DNA of 64,000 nt, from positions 62,001-126,000 of the forward strand of contig NZ_JBBJLN010000009.1 of NCBI RefSeq assembly GCF_037658235.1, written 5' to 3'. Below are positions 9,624-18,712 of the stretch, in pieces. The position numbers were made by a program, and so were the translations under genes. Source of the DNA: Yunchengibacter salinarum (GTDB lineage: Bacteria; Pseudomonadota; Alphaproteobacteria; Sphingomonadales; Kordiimonadaceae). The notes below the pieces were generated by a model that saw only the letters and a list, made by a program, of their open reading frames with translations, ran no database searches and was not told the DNA's origin. Numbering within the stretch: the stretch's first letter is position 1; each line of letters begins with the position of its first letter.

Positions 9624-10049
9624 TCATAGCGTCTTTCTGATCCGCTTCACAATTCCGTTAATCGTCAGCACCGTGCTCTCATCCTGACGGATGGCGCCGC
9701 GTACGAAAATAAGCGACCCGGTGGCCCGCACCACCGCCCCGTCGGCCATCAGCACCGCATCGGGCCGGGCCGGGGCGATGAACTGGCTGTCAAAGGTCAC
9801 GGTCACGCCCAGATCGTCCTTCAGCGCGTGGCGCGCGATCACGAACAGCGCATAGTCGGCAAAGCTCATCAGCAGACCACCATGCAGCATTCCGCCCGCA
9901 TTGCAGTGGCGAGGCTCCGGCATCATGGCCGCTTCATGGGTGCCATCGTTCTTCCGGCGCAGGTAAAACGGCCCGACCAGTTGCTCGAACGGGTCGGTAT
10001 CCCCCCAGGGCCGGAAGCCTTCCGGCAGGCGCGGATCATGGGCTGCCAT
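9624..10049 (-). CDS. PaaI-family hotdog thioesterase
   Basis: The protein has 141 residues. Its hotdog-fold motif is CNAGGMLHGGLLMSFADYAL, with the HGG loop that positions the acyl thioester and the following Asp. PaaI-like enzymes hydrolyse acyl- or aryl-CoA thioesters; the acyl group is not predictable. The ATG at 10049 has a clear ribosome-binding site (AGGAAGGA). It follows the sialidase-like gene by about 80 bases on the same strand. Confidence 0.85.
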   Translation of the reverse strand: MAAHDPRLPEGFRPWGDTDPFEQLVGPFYLRRKNDGTHEAAMMPEPRHCNAGGMLHGGLLMSFADYALFVIARHALKDDLGVTVTFDSQFIAPARPDAVLMADGAVVRATGSLIFVRGAIRQDESTVLTINGIVKRIRKTL

Positions 10050-10129
10050 GGCGCTTTATCCTTCCTGTCTGACATGTGGCGGTGAAAACGCGGGCACGGT
10101 CACGGTGGGCCGAGATTGCGGGCAGACGT

Positions 10130-11278
10130 TTACGGGCTGACCAGGGCGGCGTCAATCCCGCGCACGCCGCCCTCGTCGGGGGCGTACCAGGCCACCAGAA
10201 CCCGCCCGTCCGCCATCAGGGCGGCGCTGGGATAGCCGCAGTCGGGGGACGGTACCCGATCGGTGATGATGTGTTCCGGCGCATGATCGATGGCCGCGAC
10301 CAGCCCGGCCCCATCGGCCACGGGCTCACCCCCGTCGGTCAGCGGCGACACCAGACGAAAGCGCACGCCATATGGCGCATGGCGATAGCCGTAAACCAGC
10401 ATCAAGCGCCCGTCCGGCAGCACCAGCGGGTCCACCGGGTGGCCGCGCGCCGAGCCGGTCAGGTGCACGGGGGCGAAATCGGCCGTTCGGTCCCCGCCCA
10501 TGGTCACCGCGATGGCGTCATCCGCCGAAAAGGTGCGCGCCAGCAAGGTGATGCGCCCGGCGGGCCAGTTGACCAGCGTGGGCTCCACCAGCTTCGCCTT
10601 CGAATGCGCGACGGGCGCCCCCTCCACCAGCCAGGACAGGCCGTTGCCGCTGCTGTAAAGCCGCACCGCCGAGCCAACCCCGCTAAGCTGACTGGCATAG
10701 GTGGCCGCCAGCAGGCGCCCGCCCCTGAGCGCCGCCACGCGCCCCCGCACATTGGCGGTGCCGGGCCGGGAAGGCGGCACCAGCGGCGGCACCAGCGGGT
10801 CCGGCCCGAAGCTCTGGCGCGGCCCCCATGTGTGGCCGAAATCCGGGCTGATGCGGGCATAGGCGTGCCAGGACATATAGCGCGGCCCGCCCGCCACCGG
10901 GCGGCGGCTCTGTTTCAGGATCGCCGGGTCCAGGTCTTCATCGTCCACGGCAAAGGGGTGCCAGTGAAAGCCCAGTTGCCCGATCGCCCCGCCGGGGGCC
11001 ACAAACAGGCTGGGGTCCTGATCCGCCAGTCGCGGGTCCTGTGGCGCGGTGCGTGGCGGCTCCGTCGGGTGCCCTTCCCGGTCCAGCCGGAGCAGCGCGA
11101 TATGCGAACGAAAGTGCAGATGGTCCACCCGGTCCAGCGCCGGCCCCTCGGCGTCGCGGGCAAGAAAGGCCCGATGATCCGGTGCCCGGCGAAAGGCAAG
11201 CAGCGCATCCCCGCCCGGCCCCGCCAGCAGGCTGGGAAAGGCGGCGTGAAACCCGGCCTCCCGGTACAGGGATGGCAA
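10130..11278 (-). CDS. Sialidase-like (BNR/Asp-box) protein, start uncertain
   Basis: About 382 residues are read from the proposed TTG start at 11278. The N-terminal GFHAAFPSLL and LLAFRRAPDHRAF match the first blade of sialidase-like six-bladed beta propellers. An Asp box, SPDFGHTW, is present near the middle and a degenerate one, SSGNGLSW, follows; SPDCGYPSAALMADGR closes the propeller. No signal peptide is visible from this start. No ATG is available before the propeller begins. The open frame extends back to 11440, but that part overlaps the AIM24 gene. A glycosidase function is not shown; catalytic residues were not confirmed. Confidence 0.6.
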   Translation of the reverse strand: MPSLYREAGFHAAFPSLLAGPGGDALLAFRRAPDHRAFLARDAEGPALDRVDHLHFRSHIALLRLDREGHPTEPPRTAPQDPRLADQDPSLFVAPGGAIGQLGFHWHPFAVDDEDLDPAILKQSRRPVAGGPRYMSWHAYARISPDFGHTWGPRQSFGPDPLVPPLVPPSRPGTANVRGRVAALRGGRLLAATYASQLSGVGSAVRLYSSGNGLSWLVEGAPVAHSKAKLVEPTLVNWPAGRITLLARTFSADDAIAVTMGGDRTADFAPVHLTGSARGHPVDPLVLPDGRLMLVYGYRHAPYGVRFRLVSPLTDGGEPVADGAGLVAAIDHAPEHIITDRVPSPDCGYPSAALMADGRVLVAWYAPDEGGVRGIDAALVSP

Positions 11279-11304
11279 GGGTCGGATATGGCATTTGCCC
11301 CGGC

Positions 11305-12162
11305 TCAAAACCGGTTGTCCCCGTCCAGGAAATTGCCCACCGAGCCCAGCACGGACCCCTCGCCCCGGTCGCCGCCCCGCTGCGGCACGGCGGCCAGCAT
11401 CCGGCCAGCCAGTCGGCTGAAGGGCAGGCTTTGCAGCCATACCTTGCCGGGGCCGGTGAGGCGGGCGAAAAATACGCCCTCCCCGCCGAAGATCATGGAT
11501 TTGATGCCGCCCACCCGCTCGATATCCATATCGATGTCGCCGGTCATGGCCGCCAGACAGCCGGTATCCACATGCAGCACCTCACCGGGGGCCAGGGTGC
11601 GTTCCACCACGGTGCCGCCGATATGAACGAAAACCCAGCCGTCGCCGTCCAGCCGCTGCATGATGAACCCTTCACCGCCAAAAAGGCCGGTGAGAATCCG
11701 CCTTTGCAGATGCAGACCGATCTGCACGCCGCGCGCGGCGGCGAGGAAACTGTCCTTCTGGCAGATCAGCGGGCCATCCAGACTGTCCAGCTTCAGCGCC
11801 AGTATATTGCCCGGAAAGGGCGCGGCGAAAGCGATCCGGGCCTTGCCGGTTCCTTCATGAGCGAACACGGTGGTGAACAGGCTTTCCCCGGTGATCAGCC
11901 GCTTTCCAGCCCCAAGAAGCCGCCCCATAAAGCCGCCTTCCTGGCCCGATCCGTCGCCGAACACCGCGTTCATGCTGATCGTCGAGTCCTTGTACATCAT
12001 GGCCCCCGCCTCGGCGACGGCGGACTCGCCGGGGTCCAGTTCGATCTCCACGAACTGCATTTCCTGGCCCTCGATCCGGTAATCGATGTCGTCCGCCAGA
12101 CCGCCGCGACGGTGATGCCGCCCGCCCGTGGCGGTGCCGGTGTCCGGTATGTGCGCGCTCAT
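11305..12162 (-). CDS. AIM24 / TIGR00266 family protein
   Basis: The protein has 285 residues with an ATG and the strong ribosome-binding site AAAGGGGGG. The family signature runs MQFVEIELDPGESAVAEAGA followed by MMYKD, then GSGQEGGFMGRLLGAGKRLI and SLFTTVFAHEG. It continues with HVDTGCLAAMTGDIDMDIER and ends around GPGKVWLQSLPFSRLA. The fold is TRAP-like. Bacterial members are uncharacterised, and the mitochondrial AIM24 relative affects MICOS assembly. It is divergent from sppA across a 185-base gap. Confidence 0.88.
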   Translation of the reverse strand: MSAHIPDTGTATGGRHHRRGGLADDIDYRIEGQEMQFVEIELDPGESAVAEAGAMMYKDSTISMNAVFGDGSGQEGGFMGRLLGAGKRLITGESLFTTVFAHEGTGKARIAFAAPFPGNILALKLDSLDGPLICQKDSFLAAARGVQIGLHLQRRILTGLFGGEGFIMQRLDGDGWVFVHIGGTVVERTLAPGEVLHVDTGCLAAMTGDIDMDIERVGGIKSMIFGGEGVFFARLTGPGKVWLQSLPFSRLAGRMLAAVPQRGGDRGEGSVLGSVGNFLDGDNRF

Positions 12163-12347
12163 GCTCCCCCCTTTCCTATCAATACCTTGTGCCGGGCCCC
12201 TTGCCGTGGTGACGGCCCCGCCCCAAATCCCTTGGGCACGCCAAATGCGCCTTGACGCTATTGACGCCGGGTCGCACCATCATTTCGCGTTTCCGGGCGG
12301 CTTGGCAAGCCGTGACCGGCAATTACGGTTTTTGGGAGAGTTGATCC

Positions 12348-14222
12348 ATGAAAGTGGTCTGGGACATCATCAAGGCGGCGGTCGGCTTCATTCAGGGGTT
12401 TGGCACCGCCTTCATGGGGCTTCTGGCGATCCTGCTGGTGGTCGTGACAGTATCCCTCAGCGGCGGCAGGAAAGGCCCCACCGTCCCCGATGGCGGCGTG
12501 ATGGTGCTGGCACCCGATGGCGTAATCGTGGAACAGGTTGCCCCCAAGGACCCGCTGGCCATGGCGTTCAAGGCGCTGGACGACGAGCCCCCGCAGGTGA
12601 GCGTCCATGACATCCTGGACGCCATCGAAAAGGCGCGGGACGATTCCCGCATCAAGGCCATCGCGCTTTATACCGATGGCATGATCGGCGCCGCCCCGGC
12701 CCATCTGCACGCCATTCATGATGCGCTTCTGGATTTCCGCGCGGCGGACAAGCCGGTCCATGCCATTTCCACCGCCTATACCCAGGGCAGCTATCTGCTG
12801 GCCAGCGCGGCGGATGAAGTGCATGTGAACCCGGCGGGCAGCGCGCTCATCACCGGGTACAGCCGCTATGGCACCTATTTCAACGCCATGCTGCAAAAGA
12901 TCGATGCCTCGGTGAATGTATTCCGGGTGGGCACCTACAAGTCCGGGCCGGAGCCCTATACCCGCGACGACATGTCAGAGGCCGCCAAACAGGCGAACCG
13001 CGCTTATCTGACCGCGCTTTGGAGGCAGTATGCGGGCAAGGTCACAACGGCCCGCGATCTGCCCCGCGACAGGCTGGACAAGGCGCTGGACGCCCTGCCC
13101 GGCGGCCTTGAGGCGGTGGACGGCAATTTCGCCCTGTATGCTCAGGAACAGGGGCTGGTGGATGCAATCTCCCCGCGGGCGGTCTGGCGTACCCAATTGA
13201 CGGAGAAATACGGCAAGTCCGGCAATGGCAACTCGTTCAAGCAGATCCATTACCGCGCCTATCTGGAAGCCACGCGGAAAAAGCAGGACAGCGACAATGA
13301 AATCGCCGTCATCACGGTTCAGGGCGAAATCGTCATGGGGCGCGGCCCGATCACCGTGGCGGCAGCCGAAACGGTGGTGGACCAGATCCGCGCCGCCCGC
13401 AACAATCCGGCGACCAGGGCGATCGTGCTGCGGGTGGACAGCCCCGGCGGCTCCGCCTTCGCCAGCGACCTGATCCGGCAGGAACTGGTGGCCGCGCAGA
13501 GCGGCGGCCTGCCGCTGATCGCCAGCTTCGGCCCCGTGGCCGCATCCGGCGGATACTGGGTCTCCGCCACGGCGGATGAAATCTGGGCCCGGCCCAGCAC
13601 CATCACCGGCTCCATCGGCGTTTACGGCGTGGTGCCCACCTTTGAAAACACGCTGAAGAAAGTGGGCATCAGCAGCGACGGTGTGGGCACCAGCGATCTG
13701 GCGGGCGCCTTTTCCGTCTCCCGCCCGCTGAGCGATACCGCCAAAGGCGTGATCCAGGCCAGTATCGAGAACACCTACCGCGAATTTCTCGGCCTGGTGG
13801 CCGAAGGGCGCGGCATGACCACCGAGCAGGTGGACGCGGTGGCCCAGGGCCGGGTCTGGATCGGGTCGGATGCGCACCGCAAAGGCCTTGTGGACAGGCT
13901 GGGCGATTTCGATGACGCCCTTGAAGCCGCGGCGGCAAAGGCCGATGTGGAAGACTGGAAAGCGGTCTTCTACCGGCCCAAGCCCGACAGGTTCGAAAAG
14001 CTTCTGGCCGATCTGATGGACAGCCGGTTGATGGCGTCCCTGCTGGGCCGGGCGGATGGCGGCGCCCTGCCGCCGGCCAGCGAAAACGGCCTTCAGGGCG
14101 GGCTGGCGGCCACGCCCCAAAAGGTGGCACGGTTCGTTCGCAGCACCCTTGATGAGCTGAGCGCCATGAACGACCCGAACGGCATCTATGCCCGCTGTCT
14201 GGCCTGTCGGGTGCAGGAATGA
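12348..14222 (+). CDS. sppA: Signal peptide peptidase SppA, 67 kDa type
   Basis: This 624-residue protein is the long, two-repeat form. An N-terminal membrane anchor spans about residues 12-34 (FIQGFGTAFMGLLAILLVVV). The serine/lysine dyad should be Lys198 in FRVGTYKSGPEPYTR in the N-terminal repeat and Ser400 in GPVAASGGYW in the C-terminal repeat, as in the E. coli enzyme. SppA degrades leftover signal peptides in the membrane and works from the periplasmic side. The start has a GGGAGAG ribosome-binding site. msrB follows 48 bases downstream. Confidence 0.96.
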   Translation: MKVVWDIIKAAVGFIQGFGTAFMGLLAILLVVVTVSLSGGRKGPTVPDGGVMVLAPDGVIVEQVAPKDPLAMAFKALDDEPPQVSVHDILDAIEKARDDSRIKAIALYTDGMIGAAPAHLHAIHDALLDFRAADKPVHAISTAYTQGSYLLASAADEVHVNPAGSALITGYSRYGTYFNAMLQKIDASVNVFRVGTYKSGPEPYTRDDMSEAAKQANRAYLTALWRQYAGKVTTARDLPRDRLDKALDALPGGLEAVDGNFALYAQEQGLVDAISPRAVWRTQLTEKYGKSGNGNSFKQIHYRAYLEATRKKQDSDNEIAVITVQGEIVMGRGPITVAAAETVVDQIRAARNNPATRAIVLRVDSPGGSAFASDLIRQELVAAQSGGLPLIASFGPVAASGGYWVSATADEIWARPSTITGSIGVYGVVPTFENTLKKVGISSDGVGTSDLAGAFSVSRPLSDTAKGVIQASIENTYREFLGLVAEGRGMTTEQVDAVAQGRVWIGSDAHRKGLVDRLGDFDDALEAAAAKADVEDWKAVFYRPKPDRFEKLLADLMDSRLMASLLGRADGGALPPASENGLQGGLAATPQKVARFVRSTLDELSAMNDPNGIYARCLACRVQE

Positions 14223-14270
14223 TCGCATCCGCACCACGCATCGGCGCGATTTCAAGGAAGGCTCTTTGCC

Positions 14271-14669
14271 ATGACCCAGCATGACGACGATGCCCGCTGG
14301 CGAGAAAAACTATCCCCGGAACAATATGAGGTGTGCCGCTGCGGCGGCACGGAACCCCCTTTTTCCGGCAAATACTGGAACTGCAAGACAGCGGGCCTCT
14401 ATCGCTGCGCCGCCTGTGGCGCCGGGCTGTTCCACAGCGACAGCAAATATGACAGCGGCTCCGGCTGGCCCAGCTATACGGCACCGGTGGACCAGGCCGC
14501 CATCCGGGAAAAGTGGGACACCAGCGTGGGCATGGTGCGCACCGAAGCCCTGTGCGCCCATTGCGACAGCCATCTGGGCCATGTGTTCCCCGATGGACCG
14601 CCCCCCACGGGGCTGCGCTATTGCATCAACTCGGCCGCCCTGTCGCTGGAACCCCGCGAGGACGGCTGA
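14271..14669 (+). CDS. msrB: Peptide-methionine (R)-S-oxide reductase
   Basis: The 132 residues form a complete MsrB. Two zinc-binding CxxC pairs are present, CAAC near residue 45 and CAHC near residue 92. SGSGWPSYTAP, GHVFPDGP and the catalytic RYCINSAAL near the C-terminus are all present. It reduces the R epimer of methionine sulfoxide in proteins using thioredoxin. There is no signal peptide, so it is cytoplasmic. A good AAGGAAG ribosome-binding site precedes the ATG. It may be co-transcribed with sppA. Confidence 0.97.
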   Translation: MTQHDDDARWREKLSPEQYEVCRCGGTEPPFSGKYWNCKTAGLYRCAACGAGLFHSDSKYDSGSGWPSYTAPVDQAAIREKWDTSVGMVRTEALCAHCDSHLGHVFPDGPPPTGLRYCINSAALSLEPREDG

Positions 14670-14680
14670 GCGCATCTCGC

Positions 14681-14717
14681 GTTGCGTAGAACGCAACATG
14701 GCATTGGCATATATGCC
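14681..14717. promoter_or_regulatory. Two inverted repeats upstream of the azoreductase gene
   Basis: GTTGCG-TAGAA-CGCAAC occupies 14681-14697, and a perfect 12-bp palindrome GGCATATATGCC occupies 14706-14717. Neither is followed by a T run, so they look like operators rather than terminators. They lie 78-114 bases before the azoreductase ATG. Confidence 0.45.
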
Positions 14718-14794
14718 GCTACCGTTTCGTTTTCGGGTTTCCTAATCTCCCCCTTGAGGCCGAAACATCCGGCAATCCAACAGGGAGAGATATC

Positions 14795-15409
14795 ATGACC
14801 CCACAGACCGTTCTTCATCTGGACAGTAGCGCCCGCGCCAGCGGGTCCACCACCCGCGCGCTTACGGGCCGATATGTGAAACGCCTGCAAGCGACGGCCC
14901 GCGATTCCGGCGCCCCGGTGCCCGATATCATCGTGCGGGACCTGGCCGCGACCCCCATACCGCAGATCACCGAAGACTGGGTGGCCGCCAATTTCACCCC
15001 CGCCGCCGAGCGCGACGCGGCACAGAATGCGGCGCTGGCCCTGTCCGATGGCCTGATCGAGGAAATGCAGCGCGCGGATACCCTGCTGATCGGCCTGCCG
15101 GTTTATAATTTCGCCCTGCCCGCCGCGCTCAAGGCATGGATCGACCAGGTGGCGCGTGTGGGCGTGACCTTCCGCTATACGGAAAACGGGCCCGAAGGGC
15201 TGCTGACCGGCAAACGGGCCATCGTGGCCATGGCATCCGGCGGCACCCGGCTGGACAGCGAGATCGATTTCGCCACCGGTTATCTGCGCCACATTTTGGG
15301 CTTTATGGGCATCACCGATGTGACCTTCATCGCCGCGGACGCGCAAATGTCCAGGGCCGATCGCGCCCTGTCGGATGCCGAAAGCGCCGTGGACCAGCTT
15401 GTGGCCTGA
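14795..15409 (+). CDS. azoR: FMN-dependent NADH-azoreductase
   Basis: The 204 residues form a flavodoxin-like quinone/azo reductase of the AzoR family. The N-terminal TVLHLDSSARASGSTTRALT is the FMN phosphate loop. LIGLPVYNFALPAALKAWID binds FMN near residues 91-110, and TGKRAIVAMASGGT follows. AzoR enzymes use NADH to reduce quinones and azo compounds in two-electron steps, which protects against thiol and electrophile stress. The ATG has an AGGGAGAG ribosome-binding site, and two inverted repeats upstream suggest local control. Confidence 0.93.
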   Translation: MTPQTVLHLDSSARASGSTTRALTGRYVKRLQATARDSGAPVPDIIVRDLAATPIPQITEDWVAANFTPAAERDAAQNAALALSDGLIEEMQRADTLLIGLPVYNFALPAALKAWIDQVARVGVTFRYTENGPEGLLTGKRAIVAMASGGTRLDSEIDFATGYLRHILGFMGITDVTFIAADAQMSRADRALSDAESAVDQLVA

Positions 15410-15531
15410 TGGCGACGAAACAGGTCAGAAAACACTGGCCGGGCGGGCGCGTCCGCCAGACCGACCCCAGATCGCGGGCGCCAGACGCAGGCCCGCCAGA
15501 AACGTCAGGCGGGTAATCGATCAGGGGGTGG

Positions 15532-16908
15532 TCAGGCGGCGGTCAGCCCCTCATAAAGAATAATCCCCAATGCCAGCGACAGCATCAAAAAATAGATGGA
15601 ATAGATCAGGCCCGCCTTGATGAAGGCCCGGATCACGCCCTGATCCTGCCCCAGCCACAGGGCCACGATCAGATACAGGCTGGACCCGATCCAGAATATC
15701 CAGGCCAGCACCGGCCCCGCCACATAAGGGGCGAGCAGCACCATGACCGTCAGCAGCACAAACAGAAAACTGTGGAAATGCAGGGCGAACACGAGCTGGT
15801 GCAGATAATGCCGCGACCGGCCCCAGTGAAACAGCCACAGAAAGGCGGCAAAAACCGGCATCAGGATGATCAGCGCCTTGGGCAGCAGATCGTTGAACAT
15901 GCCGTTGAAGGCGGTCGGATCATTGGCCACACGGGCCAGCCCCCGGCTCAGGCGGCGCTCCGTCCGTGTATCGCCGGATTCGGCCTGAAGGGCGCTTGCC
16001 ACGTCCGCCTCCGCCACCTGAAACCGCTCCCGATCCGTGATCGGCGTGAAAGCGCCCAGTTCCAGGCGAAACGGCAATTCATCCAGATTGACGGTCACAT
16101 AGCCATCGCTTACCGGCGCCCCGCCAAGCTGGACGATGTTCGGCCTGTCCTTGCCTTTTATCTTTTCAAGCAACCGTTCGATTTTTCGCCGCTGGTCCGC
16201 GTTCAACGTGAAACCCGGATCGGCGAGCGCCTGCCGCAGGGGGATCTGCCTGCCGCTGTCATCCCGCACCGTCATTGCATCCAGCACCCCATCCGGCAGA
16301 CTATTCAGCATGGCGGCGGCATCCGCCGGCAGCCCGTTGCCCTGAACTTCGGCAGCGTCAGCCGCCCCGGCGGCGGACTGTTCCCCGGTCTCGGCGTCCC
16401 TGGGGATGGCACGCAGGTCTACCAGCGCGATATTGGCCAGCGACAGGGTGATGAAGAACAGGAAGGTGGTCGCCACATACATTTTGAACGGCGTCACATA
16501 GCGCGCCCGGCGCCCGGCCATATAATCCCGCGTCAGCGTTCCCGGCAGAAAGATCAGGCGAAAGATGGTGCGCGTGATGCGGCTGTCGGCGGAAAAGATC
16601 GGGTCGATCATTTCCTCAAGGAAGGTCCATAGCGGGCGGCGCAGATCCCGGTCCCGCTGGCCGCACATATGGCAGAAGCCACCTGTCAGCCCGGCACCGC
16701 AATTCATGCAGGTGGCATGGGCATGGGCGGATACGGTGCCCCGCCGCTCGGCGCTATTGTCCCTTGGTGGCGCTTGTCTGTGCCAGCGCAATCGGCCCAG
16801 AAAGCGCCGAAAGGCGGGGAAATGCCCGCGATCAGCCGCCGCCCCGGCCTGATTGCCCCGTGGCCCGACTTCAGCCTGCCCCTGATCCGTCTCGCCTTGT
16901 GTGGTCAT
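15532..16908 (-). CDS. DUF3667 membrane protein
   Basis: The protein has 458 residues. Near residue 65 a zinc-ribbon-like pair occurs, CMNCGAG and CHMCGQRD, followed by the DUF3667 core: FLEEMIDPIFSADSRITRT, FLPGTLTRDYMAGRRARYV, and a hydrophobic run FLFFITLSLANIAL. A long soluble segment of about 170 residues is inserted before four more membrane helices at the C-terminus. The cytoplasmic ribbon precedes the membrane domain. The family is uncharacterised. It converges with the azoreductase gene and has its own ATG. Confidence 0.85.
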   Translation of the reverse strand: MTTQGETDQGQAEVGPRGNQAGAAADRGHFPAFRRFLGRLRWHRQAPPRDNSAERRGTVSAHAHATCMNCGAGLTGGFCHMCGQRDRDLRRPLWTFLEEMIDPIFSADSRITRTIFRLIFLPGTLTRDYMAGRRARYVTPFKMYVATTFLFFITLSLANIALVDLRAIPRDAETGEQSAAGAADAAEVQGNGLPADAAAMLNSLPDGVLDAMTVRDDSGRQIPLRQALADPGFTLNADQRRKIERLLEKIKGKDRPNIVQLGGAPVSDGYVTVNLDELPFRLELGAFTPITDRERFQVAEADVASALQAESGDTRTERRLSRGLARVANDPTAFNGMFNDLLPKALIILMPVFAAFLWLFHWGRSRHYLHQLVFALHFHSFLFVLLTVMVLLAPYVAGPVLAWIFWIGSSLYLIVALWLGQDQGVIRAFIKAGLIYSIYFLMLSLALGIILYEGLTAA

Positions 16909-17026
16909 GGCCCCTCACCCTGCCAGTTCCGTAAGGGGCATTCTAAACCGGCTCCGCATCCGCACAAGTGGGCAGTGCATCCTGCCGGAAAGATGGCGCC
17001 GGCAAACAGGGCCGACGGGCGTGCGC

Positions 17027-17677
17027 TCAGCCCGCCAGAACCTTGTCGGCCACGAAGGGGTTGGTCTTGCGTTCCTCCCCGAAGGTGGACAGCGGCCCAT
17101 GGCCGGGCACAAAGGTCACATCATCGCCCAGCGGCCACAATTGCGTGGTGATGGAGCGGATCAGCGTATCAAAATCCCCGCGCGGGAAATCGGTGCGCCC
17201 CATCGACCCCTTGAACAGGTCATCGCCCACAAAGGCCACTTTGCTTTCGGGCTCGAAGAAAATGATATGGCCCGGCGTGTGGCCCGGCGTGAAGCGTACC
17301 TCCAGCGTGATATTACCGAAGGAAACCCGGTCGCCCCCTTCCAGCCATTGATCCGGGGTCACATTGCGCAGGCCCGGCAGCCGGTATTCGGCGGCGTGGG
17401 TTTCGATCTGGTCCAGCCAGAAGCTGTCTTCCCGGTGCGGGCCGATAACCTGCACGCCAAGCCGCTCCCGCCCTTCGGCGGCGCCGCCCGCATGATCCAG
17501 ATGGCCATGCGTCAGCAGCAGCTTGGTCACTTTCACGCCCAGTTCCGCGGCCTTGGCAAGCACCCGGTCCACATCGCCGCCAAGGTCGATAATGGCGCCT
17601 TCCATGGTTTCATCGCACCAGACAATGCTGCAATTCTGGGCGAGCGCGGTAACGGGCACGATCTGGGCCTTGAGCAT
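17027..17677 (-). CDS. MBL-fold metallohydrolase (glyoxalase II-like, YcbL type)
   Basis: The 216 residues start MLKAQIVPVTALAQNCSIVW from an ATG with an AAGGA ribosome-binding site; an upstream in-frame start at 17710 gives a non-family extension. The metal motif THGHLDHAGG (HxHxDH) is near residue 60, with GHTPGH, FVGDDLFKGSMGRTDFP and FVPGHGP further on. This matches small type II glyoxalase-like enzymes such as YcbL, which hydrolyse S-lactoylglutathione or related thioesters. It lacks the C-terminal helical domain of classical GloB. It is divergent from kynA. Confidence 0.88.
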   Translation of the reverse strand: MLKAQIVPVTALAQNCSIVWCDETMEGAIIDLGGDVDRVLAKAAELGVKVTKLLLTHGHLDHAGGAAEGRERLGVQVIGPHREDSFWLDQIETHAAEYRLPGLRNVTPDQWLEGGDRVSFGNITLEVRFTPGHTPGHIIFFEPESKVAFVGDDLFKGSMGRTDFPRGDFDTLIRSITTQLWPLGDDVTFVPGHGPLSTFGEERKTNPFVADKVLAG

Positions 17678-17860
17678 GGCGGCGGTCCTTTTTCTGTCTG
17701 CGCGGGTCAAGCGCCCGGCACCCTAGCCGCCCGCGCTGTGGCGGGCAAGTCTCCACCGGGGCGACCCGATGGCACAGGCCTCGCCGCGGGGCTTTCCATC
17801 CCGCGTGCAGGGGTCTAAGGTCGTCCTGAAACGCGATCATCCTTGAAAGGGGGGACAAGG

Positions 17861-18712
17861 GTGCACAGCAAGGAAACCGGTACCACCACCGCCATCGACC
17901 TGGCCGACGAGCCCATCCACTGGGACCAGTCCATGAGCTATGGCGGCTATCTGAAACTGGACCGCCTGCTGGCCTGCCAGCACCGGGTCAGCGACAGCCA
18001 CGATGAAATGCTGTTCATCATCATCCATCAGGCCAGCGAACTGTGGCTGAAAGCCTGCCTGTTCGAACTGACCAGGGCGATGGACGATGTGCGCGCCGAC
18101 CGGCTCGGCCCGGCCATGAAGGCCCTGGCCCGCATCGCCCGCATTCAGAACAATCTGGAACAGAGTTGGGAAATTCTGGCCACCATGACCCCGGCGGACT
18201 ACAGCGCCTTCCGCGACTCGCTGGGCCAGAGCAGCGGCTTCCAGTCCTTCCAGTATCGGGAGCTGGAATTCCGGCTGGGCAACAAGAACCCGGCCATGGT
18301 GCGCGCCCACAAGGCCGCCCCCGCCATCCATGACGCCCTGAAGGCGGTGCTCGACAATCCCAGCTTCTATGATCTGGTCCTGCAACTTCTGGCCCGGCGC
18401 GGCTTTGATCTGCCCCCTTCGGTGCTGGACCGGGACTGGGCCACCCCATATGAGCCGGACACCAAAGTGGAGGCGGCCTGGGCGCAGGTTTATGGTGATC
18501 CCAAAACCCACTGGGATTTGTATGAACTGGCGGAAAAGCTGGTGGATCTGGAATTCCACTTCCAGAAATGGCGCTTTGCACACATGAAAACGGTGGAACG
18601 CATTATCGGCTTCAAGCGGGGGACCGGCGGCACGTCCGGCGTGTCCTATCTGCAAAAGGCATTGGACCTGCGTTTCTTCCCTGAACTCTGGACAGTACGA
18701 ACGGCCCTATGA
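17861..18712 (+). CDS. kynA: Tryptophan 2,3-dioxygenase
   Basis: The 283 residues start at GTG, seven bases after an AAGGGGGGACA ribosome-binding site; a TTG at 17843 is in frame but lies within that site. It is a haem enzyme that opens the indole ring of tryptophan to N-formylkynurenine. Landmarks are MSYGGYLKLDRLLACQHRVS at the N-terminus, then HDEMLFIIIHQASELWLK with the substrate-contact His, FQSFQYRELEF, and TGGTSGVSYL near the C-terminus. It overlaps kynB by four bases (ATGA). Confidence 0.97.
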   Translation: MHSKETGTTTAIDLADEPIHWDQSMSYGGYLKLDRLLACQHRVSDSHDEMLFIIIHQASELWLKACLFELTRAMDDVRADRLGPAMKALARIARIQNNLEQSWEILATMTPADYSAFRDSLGQSSGFQSFQYRELEFRLGNKNPAMVRAHKAAPAIHDALKAVLDNPSFYDLVLQLLARRGFDLPPSVLDRDWATPYEPDTKVEAAWAQVYGDPKTHWDLYELAEKLVDLEFHFQKWRFAHMKTVERIIGFKRGTGGTSGVSYLQKALDLRFFPELWTVRTAL

